Below, piece by piece: positions 27,372 through 35,332 of a stretch of DNA of 64,000 bases; within the stretch, counting starts at the first letter, position 1; the number at the start of each line of letters is the position of its first letter. The notes beneath the pieces were generated by a model that made no database searches, had not been told where the DNA came from, and saw only the letters and a program-made list of their open reading frames with translations. Origin of the DNA: Nocardiopsis sp. NRRL B-16309. GTDB lineage: Bacteria; Actinomycetota; Actinomycetes; Streptosporangiales; Streptosporangiaceae. The stretch lies in assembly GCF_001279585.1 (NCBI RefSeq), contig NZ_LGEC01000049.1, positions 62,001 to 126,000 on the forward strand, in the 5' to 3' direction. A program made the position numbers and the translations under genes.

Positions 27372-29680
27372 GCGCGTGCGCCCGTCGGTCCGGAGAGAGG
27401 GCCACCGACCCCTGTCCGCCCTCGGTCATGGGGCCGGTGGGGTTCGAGGGCCGCCGCCAGGCCCGGGTCCAGGTGCAGGTCCATCACCTCGACGGCGTCG
27501 AGCAGCGCGCCGGGGGTCCAGCCCCGGGGCAGCTGCGCGGGGACTCCGGTCACCCGGGTGCGGCGGTGCAGTTCGGCGGAGGGGTCTCCATCCGCCTCCA
27601 GGAGCGGGACCAGCGACGACACCAACCAGCTCCGGTGCCGGGTGTCGCCGTCGGCGAGCAGGCTGCCCGGGGTTCCGGGGGCCAGGTACCGGTCCAGGAA
27701 GTCGGCGAAGGCGGTCCCGGTCAGGGGCAGGGCGGTGCGCGGCGGCGCGGACGAGCGCGCACGGTCCTGGCGGCGCAGCACGCGGTCCACGCCGTCGAAG
27801 CGGGTCGTCCAGGCCACCGCGTGGTCGTCGGGCGCGCCGCCCTCCATCAGCGCGACCCTGTGGTCCTTGGCGCGGCGGCACATCGCCTCGCACAGGTCGT
27901 AGCCCAGGGACAGGGGGGCACCGACGGGCTGGACGGCGATGCCCACGCCGACCGTGGGCACGAACGTGGTGTACGCCCCCTGCGTCCCGTGCCCACCGTG
28001 CGCGCTGCGTGCCTCAGGTGACACTGGCGTTCCAGGCGCACCCTGGACCTCCGCCGCCCCACACGCGCCATGCGTTCCAGGCGCACCCTGGACCTCGGCC
28101 GCCCCACACGCGCCATGCGTTCCGGGGGCACCCTGAACCTCGGCCACCCCACACGCGCCATGCGTTCCGGGGGCACCCTGGACCTCGGCCGCCCCACACG
28201 CCCCCGGCGTCCCATGCACGTCGTCCACGTACCACCCGTGGGCCCCATACGTCCCGTGCACGTCGTCCGCGTGAGGCCCATGGGCCCCCTGCGCTCCGGG
28301 CGACTCATCCCGCCCCCGCGCCCCGGCGACCGTCCGGGCGCCCACCCCGCCGTGCGCGCGGGCCAGCGCCCGGTGCAGGGCCACGCGGGGGTCCCCGGCC
28401 TCGCCGATCCGCTCGGGGTCGGCGTCCAGCCAGTCCAGGGCGTAACGGGTCAGGCTCAGGGCCAGGCGGGCGTCGCAGAGCACGGTGAGGTCGTCCCCGG
28501 CGACCACGATCGGGCGCACGGGCAGGCGCACGGTCCCGGGCGGCGATCCGTGCAGGGTGAGGGGCGCGGCGGCCCCGGAGCCGGGCACGGTCGCCGGCCG
28601 GCCCGGGTCGGCGCGCACCGTGGCGGCCACGGCCCGGACCAGGGCGCGGGCCAGGCCCTCGATCAGGCCGGCGATGCGCGTGGACAGGCGCCGTTGGGCG
28701 GCAGCGCCGGACCCGGGGACCGCCGGGTCCCCGGCGCGGTCGCGGTACTCGCCCAGGAGGGCGCCGAGCCCGTTGACGTCGATGTGCACGACCGCGATCC
28801 GGCTGAGGTCGCCGTGGTCGCGGCCGAGTCGGTCGATCTCCATCGGCAGTTCCAGACGGGGCCGACCGGTGGCGGTGGCGGCGCCCGCCAGCCACGCGGC
28901 GCTGTGCGCGCGGTGCCAGCGCCGACCGATCCCCCGGGCCCGGGCGACGTCGGCGGCCACCCGCTCGGGGACCCCGGCGCGGTCGTCCTGGGCGCGGCTG
29001 CTGTCGACCGACTCGGCTGGACCGCCGCCGACGGAGCACACGGCGGTGATCCCGTAGCCGTGGGCGGGGGTGTGCAGTGCCGACATGCGCCGCCGGGCCG
29101 CCCGCAGGCGGGCGGGGAGCCTTTCCAGCGCCTCGTCCACCCCCCGGGGCCCGTCCTCCTCAGGCGTCCCGGCCGCACCGGATGCGTCGGCCGCCTCGCC
29201 CTTCTCCACAGCCCCGGCCGCCCCAGACGCGCCGATCCACTCAGGCGCCCCGGCCGACACATCGGGCACGTGCGCCTCCACGACCCCGGCGTCCCCGGCC
29301 GGGGCGTCCGGGCCGTAGGGCACGTGCGCCACGACCGGGGTGAGGTCGCCGGCGCGGTCGCGCAGCAGGCGCGTGTAGCGGGCGGTGAAGGCGCGCGCCG
29401 CCGGGGCGTCGGGCAGGACGACCGTGAGCGCCCCGCCCGCGTCGCGCAGGACGACGCAGTCCTCGGGGACGAGGTCGGCGATGCCGTGGCGGCGGTCGGA
29501 GGTGTCGGTGAGCTCGGCGACCAGCGCGGCCCGCCCCACCGCGTCCAGGATGCGCCGTCCGCTGTACACGTAGGCCTGGATCCCGCGCAGGTCCACCCCG
29601 ACGACCACGCCGCGTTCCGGCGGCCGGGCGGAGGCGGTCCCGCCCCGGCGGCGGGGGCGCTGCTCGCTGGCGTGCGTCAC
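27368..29680 (-). CDS. cas10: Cas10, type III-D-like, HD-less, with A-G-D-D cyclase motif
   Basis: 770 residues. First Palm-like domain begins at about residue 20 with V-V-V-G-V-D-L-R-G-I-Q-A-Y-V-Y, so no N-terminal HD nuclease is present. The second Palm has H-I-D-V-N-G-L-G-A-L-L (D301, N303) and V-V-A-G-D-D-L-T-V-L (A394-G395-D396-D397). The standard motif is G-G-D-D; the two metal-binding aspartates are kept and only the first Gly is Ala. Synthesis of cyclic oligoadenylate therefore looks possible, which agrees with the CARF protein nearby. A 45-bp tandem repeat is inserted at about residues 491-551. GTG 29680 has GAGGAG nine bases upstream; an open frame to 29950 is unlike Cas10. Confidence 0.88.
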   Translation of the reverse strand: MTHASEQRPRRRGGTASARPPERGVVVGVDLRGIQAYVYSGRRILDAVGRAALVAELTDTSDRRHGIADLVPEDCVVLRDAGGALTVVLPDAPAARAFTARYTRLLRDRAGDLTPVVAHVPYGPDAPAGDAGVVEAHVPDVSAGAPEWIGASGAAGAVEKGEAADASGAAGTPEEDGPRGVDEALERLPARLRAARRRMSALHTPAHGYGITAVCSVGGGPAESVDSSRAQDDRAGVPERVAADVARARGIGRRWHRAHSAAWLAGAATATGRPRLELPMEIDRLGRDHGDLSRIAVVHIDVNGLGALLGEYRDRAGDPAVPGSGAAAQRRLSTRIAGLIEGLARALVRAVAATVRADPGRPATVPGSGAAAPLTLHGSPPGTVRLPVRPIVVAGDDLTVLCDARLALSLTRYALDWLDADPERIGEAGDPRVALHRALARAHGGVGARTVAGARGRDESPGAQGAHGPHADDVHGTYGAHGWYVDDVHGTPGACGAAEVQGAPGTHGACGVAEVQGAPGTHGACGAAEVQGAPGTHGACGAAEVQGAPGTPVSPEARSAHGGHGTQGAYTTFVPTVGVGIAVQPVGAPLSLGYDLCEAMCRRAKDHRVALMEGGAPDDHAVAWTTRFDGVDRVLRRQDRARSSAPPRTALPLTGTAFADFLDRYLAPGTPGSLLADGDTRHRSWLVSSLVPLLEADGDPSAELHRRTRVTGVPAQLPRGWTPGALLDAVEVMDLHLDPGLAAALEPHRPHDRGRTGVGGPLSGPTGARA
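28029..28208 (-). repeat. Four 45-bp tandem repeats inside cas10
   Basis: Four units of exactly 45 bases (starting on the + strand at 28029, 28074, 28119 and 28164), 2-5 differences between copies, each encoding G-A-C-G-A-A-E-V-Q-G-A-P-G-T-H or a close variant. Flanked by related degenerate sequence (about 27985-28310) coding for more Gly/Ala/His. The insertion lies between the cyclase helix and the strand V-G-V-G-I-A-V. Confidence 0.9.
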
Positions 29681-29811
29681 CGTGTCGGGCTCCTCGTCGC
29701 CGGGTCCGGCTGATCCGGTTGGTCGGATGCGCGGCCCACCGGGCCGTGCGGGTGCTTGGCACCCTTCGCGCGCAGCGGGGGCCGCACGCGCGAAGGGCTC
29801 TCTCCTGCTCT

Positions 29812-29820
29812 CTCTCGGAC
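29812..29820 (-). promoter_or_regulatory. GTCCGAGAG motif, copy B (upstream of cas10)
   Basis: Exact 9-mer on the - strand about 130 bases before the cas10 start. Followed on the same strand by an AGAGAG-rich stretch. Forms a wide inverted pair with copy C. Confidence 0.55.
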
Positions 29821-29929
29821 GATGACGGCCGCCTGCCGGGAGCAGAACACCACGGATACCAGCCCAAACCCCTCCCGCACATCCCTTTCGTCCGGTGTGT
29901 CCCATTCTGGCCACCCCTCTCGACCGGCT

Positions 29930-29938
29930 GTCCGAGAG
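29930..29938 (+). promoter_or_regulatory. GTCCGAGAG motif, copy C (upstream of the 58-residue ORF)
   Basis: Exact 9-mer on the + strand, 38 bases before ATG 29977. Flanked by GCT and AGC, so the motif could sit in the loop of a small hairpin. Confidence 0.55.
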
Positions 29939-29976
29939 AGCTGGATGCATGTCCCCACCCCGCTACGGAGGTTCCC

Positions 29977-30153
29977 ATGGTGGTCCAGCGCCCCGCCGAG
30001 CCGGTCGGCCGCCCCGGCCGCGACCTGACCGACCCCCCGGCCCCGGCGGCACCGCCGCTGACCGTCCAGGACCTGGTGCCGCACCTGCGCGGACTGGCCC
30101 GCGCTCTGCGCGACCAGGACGCCGGACCGCCGGAGCGGGCACGGCACGGGTGA
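29977..30153 (+). CDS. Small protein divergent from cas10, unknown
   Basis: 58 residues. Pro-rich first half, then one amphipathic helix, T-V-Q-D-L-V-P-H-L-R-G-L-A-R-A-L-R-D. A GGAGG site at 29967-29971 is five bases before the ATG, and copy C of the locus motif lies just upstream, so expression is plausible. No family recognised. It could be an accessory peptide of the complex, or a chance frame. Confidence 0.5.
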   Translation: MVVQRPAEPVGRPGRDLTDPPAPAAPPLTVQDLVPHLRGLARALRDQDAGPPERARHG

Positions 30154-30154
30154 A

Positions 30155-30203
30155 CGCCCCGGTGCCTCCCGCCCCCGTCCACGGGGCGGGCGGCACCGGG
30201 GCG
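30155..30203. terminator. Large two-part hairpin between the small ORF and cas6
   Basis: Outer 12-base-pair stem CGCCCCGGTGCC with its complement, stacked on an inner 8-base-pair stem CCCGCCCC/GGGGCGGG. Lies between two convergent genes. Confidence 0.75.
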
Positions 30204-30276
30204 CGCGGCCCGGCCCGCGCCGGGCCTGCACCGGCCCCCGCTCCCGTCCTCGAGCGGGAACCGGCGGTCGTGGGGA

Positions 30277-31230
30277 TCAGTCGAAGAGCGTTCCGCCGAA
30301 CTCCTCGGCCTCGGCCACCGCGTGCGAGCGGGGCTCGGCGGCGCGCCGCGACCCGGCCGGTCGCGCCACCCGGTGCGGTGACCGGCGCGCCCGCGCCGCC
30401 GGGACCGCGGCGGCGAAGCGGTCGCTGGTCACGGTGTCCACCCGCAGCGACCCGAACCCCTGGGCCGTGTACTTGCCCGCCCCGGCCAGCTCCAGGAGTT
30501 CCAGTAGCGCGGCGAAGGCGTCGGCGTGGTCGCGGTCCCCTCCGGCCAGATCGAGGACGAAGCCGCCCTGCCAGCCCAGGACGGTCCGGTTCTCGGCGTG
30601 GCGGTGCTCCGCCAGCCGCAGCTCCTGCCCCTGCAGCGGCGATCGGCGCACCTGCGACAGCCCCTCCAGGACGAGGTCGAGCCAGTGTTCGGCCAGGTCC
30701 GGCGGGGCGAACCGCGCGACCGCGCCCACGGCGCCGCTGCCGCCGACGATCCCGCCGCCGGACCGGTGCACCGCGCCGAACAGGCGCCGGGGGTGGGGCC
30801 AGATGTGCGGGATGCGCTCCCCGGAGGCGTCGCGGGTGGTCATGACGACGGGGGTGCGGCTGCGCACCTCGGCCGAACGCAGCGCGCAGGGGCCGCGCGG
30901 GGCGGTCAGGACCTGCTCGTAGGTGTGGTCGAAGGTCTGGGTGACCGACAGCGGCTCCAGCAGGTGGTCGCCGATGCGCTGGGGCTCCCCCACCAGGTCC
31001 GCGGGGTCCACCGGGGGCGGAACGTCGTCGTCCAGCCAGGTCAGGGTCCAGTGGTACAGGTGGTCGCCCAGCGGGACCGGCCAGCCGTTCATCGACCAGC
31101 GCTTGGCCGCGGCGTGCTCCTGCGGCGGCTGCGGCCACCAGCGGTTGAGCAGTCCGTGACAGTCCTCGGGCCGGATCGGCCGCGCCGTGTCGGCCAGGTC
31201 GCGCAGGATCGCCGTCCACCGCCTCGGCAC
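30277..31230 (-). CDS. cas6: Cas6 crRNA-processing endoribonuclease
   Basis: 317 residues. Cuts precursor crRNA within the repeat. N-terminal RAMP half includes the A-K-R-W-S-M-N-G-W-P strand; the second half has P-R-R-L-F-G-A-V near residue 160 and the closing Gly-rich loop G-A-G-K-Y-T-A-Q-G-F-G-S-L-R-V at about 250-264, typical of Cas6. H-residues in W-P-H-P and A-E-H-R-H-A-E are candidates for the general acid/base. It is in its own unit, upstream of and convergent to the small ORF, not in the cas10 operon. GTG 31230 was chosen because GGGGAGAGGGG lies 8 bases before it; an ATG at 31296 is possible. Confidence 0.85.
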   Translation of the reverse strand: MPRRWTAILRDLADTARPIRPEDCHGLLNRWWPQPPQEHAAAKRWSMNGWPVPLGDHLYHWTLTWLDDDVPPPVDPADLVGEPQRIGDHLLEPLSVTQTFDHTYEQVLTAPRGPCALRSAEVRSRTPVVMTTRDASGERIPHIWPHPRRLFGAVHRSGGGIVGGSGAVGAVARFAPPDLAEHWLDLVLEGLSQVRRSPLQGQELRLAEHRHAENRTVLGWQGGFVLDLAGGDRDHADAFAALLELLELAGAGKYTAQGFGSLRVDTVTSDRFAAAVPAARARRSPHRVARPAGSRRAAEPRSHAVAEAEEFGGTLFD

Positions 31231-31295
31231 GGGCAACACCCCTCTCCCCTGCTCGTGCGAGCGGCTGTGCACCGCCCGCGGATCACCGAGGACCA

Positions 31296-31304
31296 CTCTC
31301 GGAC
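31296..31304 (-). promoter_or_regulatory. GTCCGAGAG motif, copy D (upstream of cas6)
   Basis: Exact 9-mer on the - strand, about 66 bases before the cas6 start. It is bracketed by CCACT and AGTGG, forming a small hairpin with the motif as loop. Confidence 0.55.
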
Positions 31305-31320
31305 AGTGGCGCGCCGGGTG

Positions 31321-31857
31321 TCAGCGCCCCGCCATCTCCAGCAGCCGCAGGACCGTGCGCCAGTTGCGGGCGGTGACCGCCCCGGCCGTGCACCGGGCCA
31401 CGGCGTCGGGCAGTGCGGCGAAGCGGACGCCGTCCTCGTGGCACGTGTAGACCTCGGTGCCCGTGAACGCCAGGCGCTCGCGCGGGTAGTCCGCCAGGTC
31501 CAGGGCGCGCAGGGCCGCGGTGTCGAACGGGGCGGTGGCGAACAGGACCAGGAACCGCGCGGGGTCGGGCACCTCCAGCGAGTTGTCCGCCACCACCGAC
31601 CGCATCCGCTCGGCGGAGCGCACGACGGTCGGCACGTCCAGGCCGAACCGCTCCCGGATCGCGGCCGAGACCGCCGCGGCGACGGCCTCGCCGTCGTCGG
31701 TGTCCGCGTCCAGGACGGCGTTGCCGCTCTGGACGTAGGTGGCCACACCCGTGTACCCGAGCCCGGCGAGCAGGTCGCGCAGGTCAGCCATGGGCAGGCG
31801 CCGGTGGCCCCCCACGTTGATCCCGCGCAGCAGCGCGACGTACCGGGTCACCGTCAC
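31321..31857 (-). CDS. DUF1697 family protein
   Basis: 178 residues. Family start R-Y-V-A-L-L-R-G-I-N-V-G-G followed by M-A-D-L-R-D-L-L, G-V-A-T-Y-V-Q-S-G-N and, at the end, T-A-R-N-W-R-T-V-L-R-L-L-E-M-A. All are the hallmark of DUF1697, whose function is unknown. GTG 31857 overlaps the stop of the upstream acetyltransferase gene (GTGA); a second GTG at 31851 is also possible. Confidence 0.9.
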   Translation of the reverse strand: MTVTRYVALLRGINVGGHRRLPMADLRDLLAGLGYTGVATYVQSGNAVLDADTDDGEAVAAAVSAAIRERFGLDVPTVVRSAERMRSVVADNSLEVPDPARFLVLFATAPFDTAALRALDLADYPRERLAFTGTEVYTCHEDGVRFAALPDAVARCTAGAVTARNWRTVLRLLEMAGR

Positions 31858-32342
31858 AGCCTCCGGTACATCACGTGCAGGCCGACGAAGCCCTTGGTCG
31901 GGTGCCGGAACGCCTCGGGAACCGTGGTGAGGATCTCGAAGCCCAGCGACCGCCACAGCGCGACGGCGCGCGTGTTGGTCTCCACCACCGCGTTGAACTG
32001 CATCGCCCGGAAGCCGTCTGCGCGCGCCTGCTCGACGGTGTGCTCGCACAGGGCGCGACCGATCCCCCGGCCGCTGTGGTCGGGGTGGACCATGAACCCG
32101 GCGTTGGCCACGTGCGAGCCCCCGCCGGCCTGGTTGGGGTGGCTCTCGGCGGTGCCGACGACGGTGCCGTCCTCCTCGACGGCGACGAACGTGCGCCCGG
32201 GAGGCCGCTTCATCCACGTGTCCCGGGCCCGCTCCTCGTCGATGCCGGGGTCCCAGGTGAAGGTGTCGCCCGCGGCGACGATCCCGCCGAGGAAGGCCCA
32301 GATCCCGGGCCAGTCGTCGGAACGCGCGTCTCTGATCTGCAT
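31854..32342 (-). CDS. GNAT family N-acetyltransferase
   Basis: 162 residues. Acetyl-CoA loop H-P-D-H-S-G-R-G-I-G-R-A-L follows the strand A-N-A-G-F-M-V, and the end A-L-W-R-S-L-G-F-E-I is the usual GNAT C-terminal motif. It resembles phosphinothricin/RimI-like enzymes; the substrate is unknown. ATG 32342 gives the usual M-Q-I-R-D-A-R start; 32351 is an alternative. It is translationally coupled to the DUF1697 gene. Confidence 0.88.
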   Translation of the reverse strand: MQIRDARSDDWPGIWAFLGGIVAAGDTFTWDPGIDEERARDTWMKRPPGRTFVAVEEDGTVVGTAESHPNQAGGGSHVANAGFMVHPDHSGRGIGRALCEHTVEQARADGFRAMQFNAVVETNTRAVALWRSLGFEILTTVPEAFRHPTKGFVGLHVMYRRL

Positions 32343-32470
32343 GGCCGCCATCCTGCCGTGCCGCGGGGGCACCGGCAACCGCGATTCGGGCGGTGTCCGT
32401 GGCATCCGCCCCGGCCCGTGCACCACAATGGCCTCACCGACCCGTACCGACCATGGAGACCGGAGACACC

Positions 32471-33490
32471 GTGCCCCGTCTGAGCCACACCTTCGACCTC
32501 ACCCCGGTGGCCCGCGAGGTGGTCGGGGAGACGGTCGCCGCCGCGTACGAGGTCGCGCGCTCCTGCCGGTTCGACGGCCGGGGCTGGCTGCTGACGCCGG
32601 ACGAGGAGACCCTCGACCGGCTGGAGGAGCACGCCGCGAGCCTCGGCCTGTCCGACCGCGAGGCCGCCCGGGAGGCGCGCCGCGAGCGCCGGGAGGCCGC
32701 CGAGCGCCTGCGGACCGCCACCGATCTGAGCCCCGAGGAGGCCGAGACCCTGCGGGTGCGCTCCTCCGTCCTGGCCCTGCAGCTGCAGTCGGGCCACCAC
32801 CTCGCGCCGCGCGCGCACTACCACGTGGCCGAACTCACCTCCGAGGGCGTGCCGCTGGAGCCGGTGTACGCGGAACAGGGCTGGAGCGGCACCGGCGTGA
32901 CCGTTCTCTCCTGGGACGAGCACGCCACGTCGCGGGTGGAGTACGCCATGCCCGACACCGTCGGTTCCGACGAGCCCCCCGTCACCTCGGGAACGGTGAC
33001 CCACGACGCCGGGGCCGGGCTGCTCACCGCGACCGCCTCGGTCCGGCTGCCCGGCCGCGGCGCCTGGCTGCGCTCGGCCGAGGGCTCGCTCACCGTCGAC
33101 ACCCATGCCTGGTACGCGGCCCTGGCGGGCGAGAGCGGCCCCGGGGCGCCCCCGCCCGCCCGGGTGGAGGCCGCCCACCGCCTGGTCGACATCACCGCCT
33201 GGCTGTCGCCCTCCCTCACCCCGGACGGCCGGTGGTCGGTCGAGGCGGTCCTGGACGCGCGCGGCCGCGGGCCGTTCCGGCCGTTCATGGCGATGGTCTT
33301 CTGGGCGATCCGGACCTCGTTCCGCCGCGAGGAGAGGGCCGCGGCCAAGCACCCGGACCGGCCGAGCCCGCGCCGGCAGCTGGCCGAGGCGACTCAGGCG
33401 TGGGACCGCGTCGCCGCCAACGCCGCGCACCTGCCGGGCTACCTGCGGGAAGTCGCCAAGGCCCTGGCCGCGGCGGGCCCGAAGCCGTGA
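32471..33490 (+). CDS. Hypothetical protein
   Basis: 339 residues, soluble, no signal peptide. Residues 40-95 are strongly helical and Arg/Glu-rich (A-R-E-A-R-R-E-R-R-E-A-A-E-R), a likely coiled coil. The middle is beta-rich (G-T-V-T-H-D-A-G-A-G-L-L-T-A-T-A-S-V-R-L). The final third includes R-P-F-M-A-M-V-F-W-A-I and another helical end. I do not recognise a family. GTG 32471 has GGAGA seven bases upstream; ATG 32453 is an alternative. Codon use is normal for the genome. Confidence 0.7.
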   Translation: MPRLSHTFDLTPVAREVVGETVAAAYEVARSCRFDGRGWLLTPDEETLDRLEEHAASLGLSDREAAREARRERREAAERLRTATDLSPEEAETLRVRSSVLALQLQSGHHLAPRAHYHVAELTSEGVPLEPVYAEQGWSGTGVTVLSWDEHATSRVEYAMPDTVGSDEPPVTSGTVTHDAGAGLLTATASVRLPGRGAWLRSAEGSLTVDTHAWYAALAGESGPGAPPPARVEAAHRLVDITAWLSPSLTPDGRWSVEAVLDARGRGPFRPFMAMVFWAIRTSFRREERAAAKHPDRPSPRRQLAEATQAWDRVAANAAHLPGYLREVAKALAAAGPKP

Positions 33491-33495
33491 ACCGC

Positions 33496-33532
33496 CCGCT
33501 CCGGCACGCCCCCGTCCGGCCCGCCGGAGCGG
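33496..33532. terminator. Hairpin between the hypothetical gene and the symporter gene
   Basis: 10-base-pair stem CCGCTCCGGC with its complement and a 17-base loop, between convergent genes. Confidence 0.5.
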
Positions 33533-33607
33533 CCCCTCACGGAGCGCGCCCCACTCCTGCCCGACTCCCCCGCCCGACCCGTGGAACGGCCCTCCGCGGT
33601 ACGCGCC

Positions 33608-35332
33608 CTACCGCTGTTCCGCTCCCCAGCCCGTGAGGGAGCGCACCCGCAGTTCGGTGAAGCGGGCGGAGTCGCGCTCCGGCGAGAGCAGGCTGCCGAC
33701 GATCGCGCACGCGAACCCGATCGGCACCGCGACCAGCGCCGGGTTCTCCATCGGGAACACCTGGATGTCGATCCAGGCGGGCAGCACCGACAGGCTCTCC
33801 CCGGTCACCGGGTCGGTCCGGCCCGACACCACGGGGGAGAACAGCATCAGCAGCAGCGTGGCCGACAGCCCGCCGTAGACCCCCCACTCCACGCCCTGGG
33901 TGTTGAACCGCCGCCAGAACATGGTGAGCACGATGACGGGCAGGTTGGCCGCCGCGGCGATGGCGAAGGCCAGGCCGACGAGGAAGGCGACGTTCTGGTT
34001 CTGGGCCTGGACCGCCAGCACGATGGCGACCGCCCCGACCAGGCAGGCCGAGAAGCGGGCCACGCCCACCTCCTGCGACTCGCGCGGGCGCCCCCACATG
34101 AGGATGTGCCCGAACACGTCGTGCGCGATGGAGGACGACGAGGCGAGCGTGAGGCTGGCGATGACGGCCAGGATGGTCGCCAGGGCCACCGCCGACACCA
34201 GCGCGAGCATGACCGCGCCGCCCACCGGTCCGGCGGTCAGCCGTCCCACCTCCTCGGCGAGCAGCGGCACGGCCGTGTTCCCCGAGGCGTCGGCGGCCAG
34301 GATGCGCTCGGACCCGACCAGGGCCGCCGCGCCGAAGCCCAGCGCCAGCGTCATGAGGTAGAAGGCGCCGATCATCACGATCGTGCGGTTGACCGAGGCG
34401 CGCGCCGAGCGCCCGTCCGGGACGGTGTAGAAGCGGATGAGGATGTGCGGCAGCGCGACCGTGCCCAGGACCAGCGCCAGGCCCAGGCTGATGAGGTCGA
34501 GCTTGTTGAACGCCGTCCGCACGGGGTCGCCGGGCACCTCGACGCCCAGGCGCAGGCCGGGCTCCAGGAACGCCGAGCCGTGCCCGCTGGCGTCGGCCGC
34601 CGCCCCGAGCAGCGCGCGCGGGTCGAAGGAGAACAGGGCCAGCACCAGGGCGGTCAGCAGCCCGGTGACGGCCAGCAGCAGGATCGCCTTGATGATCTGC
34701 AGCCACGTGGCCGCCTTCATCCCGCCGTACATGACGTAGACGATCATCAGGATGCCCACCAGGACGATCGCCCCGGTCCGGGCCTGGTCCGCGCTCATGC
34801 CCAGGAACGATCCGCCGTCGTGCAGGCCGAGCAGGACCGCGACCAGCGCGCCCGCGCCGACCATCTGCGCGACGAGGTAGAACACGCACACCGTGACGGT
34901 GGAGACGGAGCACGCCAGGCGGACGCGCATCCGGCGCATCCGGAAGGCGGGCAGGTCGGCCATGGTGAACCGGCCGGTGTTGCGCATCAGCTGGGCCATC
35001 GGCAGCACGAGCAGCCAGGCGACCAGGAACCCGATGGAGTACAGGAACCCGTCGTAGCCCTGCAGGGAGATCATCCCCGCGATACCCAGGAACGAGGCGG
35101 CCGAGAGGTAGTCGCCGGTCAGCGCCAGCCCGTTCTGCGTGCTGGAGAAGCCGCGCCCGCCGGCGAAGTAGTCGACCGCGCCGCGTGAGGTGCGCCGCAC
35201 ACGGATGGAGATGACCAGGGTCACCAGGACGAAGAGGGCGAACAGGGCCAGGGTCCAGGCGTGCGCGGGACCGAACTGGCCGTCCAGGGCGCTGACGAGG
35301 GAATCCGTGATCGGTGGGGCCGTGGGGATCAT
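33608..35332 (-). CDS. Sodium/solute symporter, ActP/MctC type (monocarboxylate or acetate uptake)
   Basis: 574 residues, about 13 membrane segments. Solute:sodium symporter family marks: G-L-A-L-T-G-D-Y-L-S-A-A-S-F-L-G near residue 70, V-Y-V-M-Y-G-G-M-K-A-A-T-W near residue 215, and A-L-P-H-I-L-I-R-F-Y-T-V near residue 310. These are shared with acetate permease ActP and corynebacterial MctC. The ATG overlaps the stop of the DUF485 gene, and that pairing is typical for this class of transporter. Substrate probably acetate, pyruvate or propionate. Confidence 0.92.
   Translation of the reverse strand: MIPTAPPITDSLVSALDGQFGPAHAWTLALFALFVLVTLVISIRVRRTSRGAVDYFAGGRGFSSTQNGLALTGDYLSAASFLGIAGMISLQGYDGFLYSIGFLVAWLLVLPMAQLMRNTGRFTMADLPAFRMRRMRVRLACSVSTVTVCVFYLVAQMVGAGALVAVLLGLHDGGSFLGMSADQARTGAIVLVGILMIVYVMYGGMKAATWLQIIKAILLLAVTGLLTALVLALFSFDPRALLGAAADASGHGSAFLEPGLRLGVEVPGDPVRTAFNKLDLISLGLALVLGTVALPHILIRFYTVPDGRSARASVNRTIVMIGAFYLMTLALGFGAAALVGSERILAADASGNTAVPLLAEEVGRLTAGPVGGAVMLALVSAVALATILAVIASLTLASSSSIAHDVFGHILMWGRPRESQEVGVARFSACLVGAVAIVLAVQAQNQNVAFLVGLAFAIAAAANLPVIVLTMFWRRFNTQGVEWGVYGGLSATLLLMLFSPVVSGRTDPVTGESLSVLPAWIDIQVFPMENPALVAVPIGFACAIVGSLLSPERDSARFTELRVRSLTGWGAEQR

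Noticed and set aside
27388..27400. GTCCGGAGAGAG, similar to the locus motif
   Set aside because: It has an extra G, lies inside the cas10 coding sequence and is not before a start codon.
29681..29950. N-terminal extension of cas10
   Set aside because: The frame is open, but the added sequence is Arg/Gly-rich, has no HD motif, and a good ribosome site precedes the GTG at 29680.
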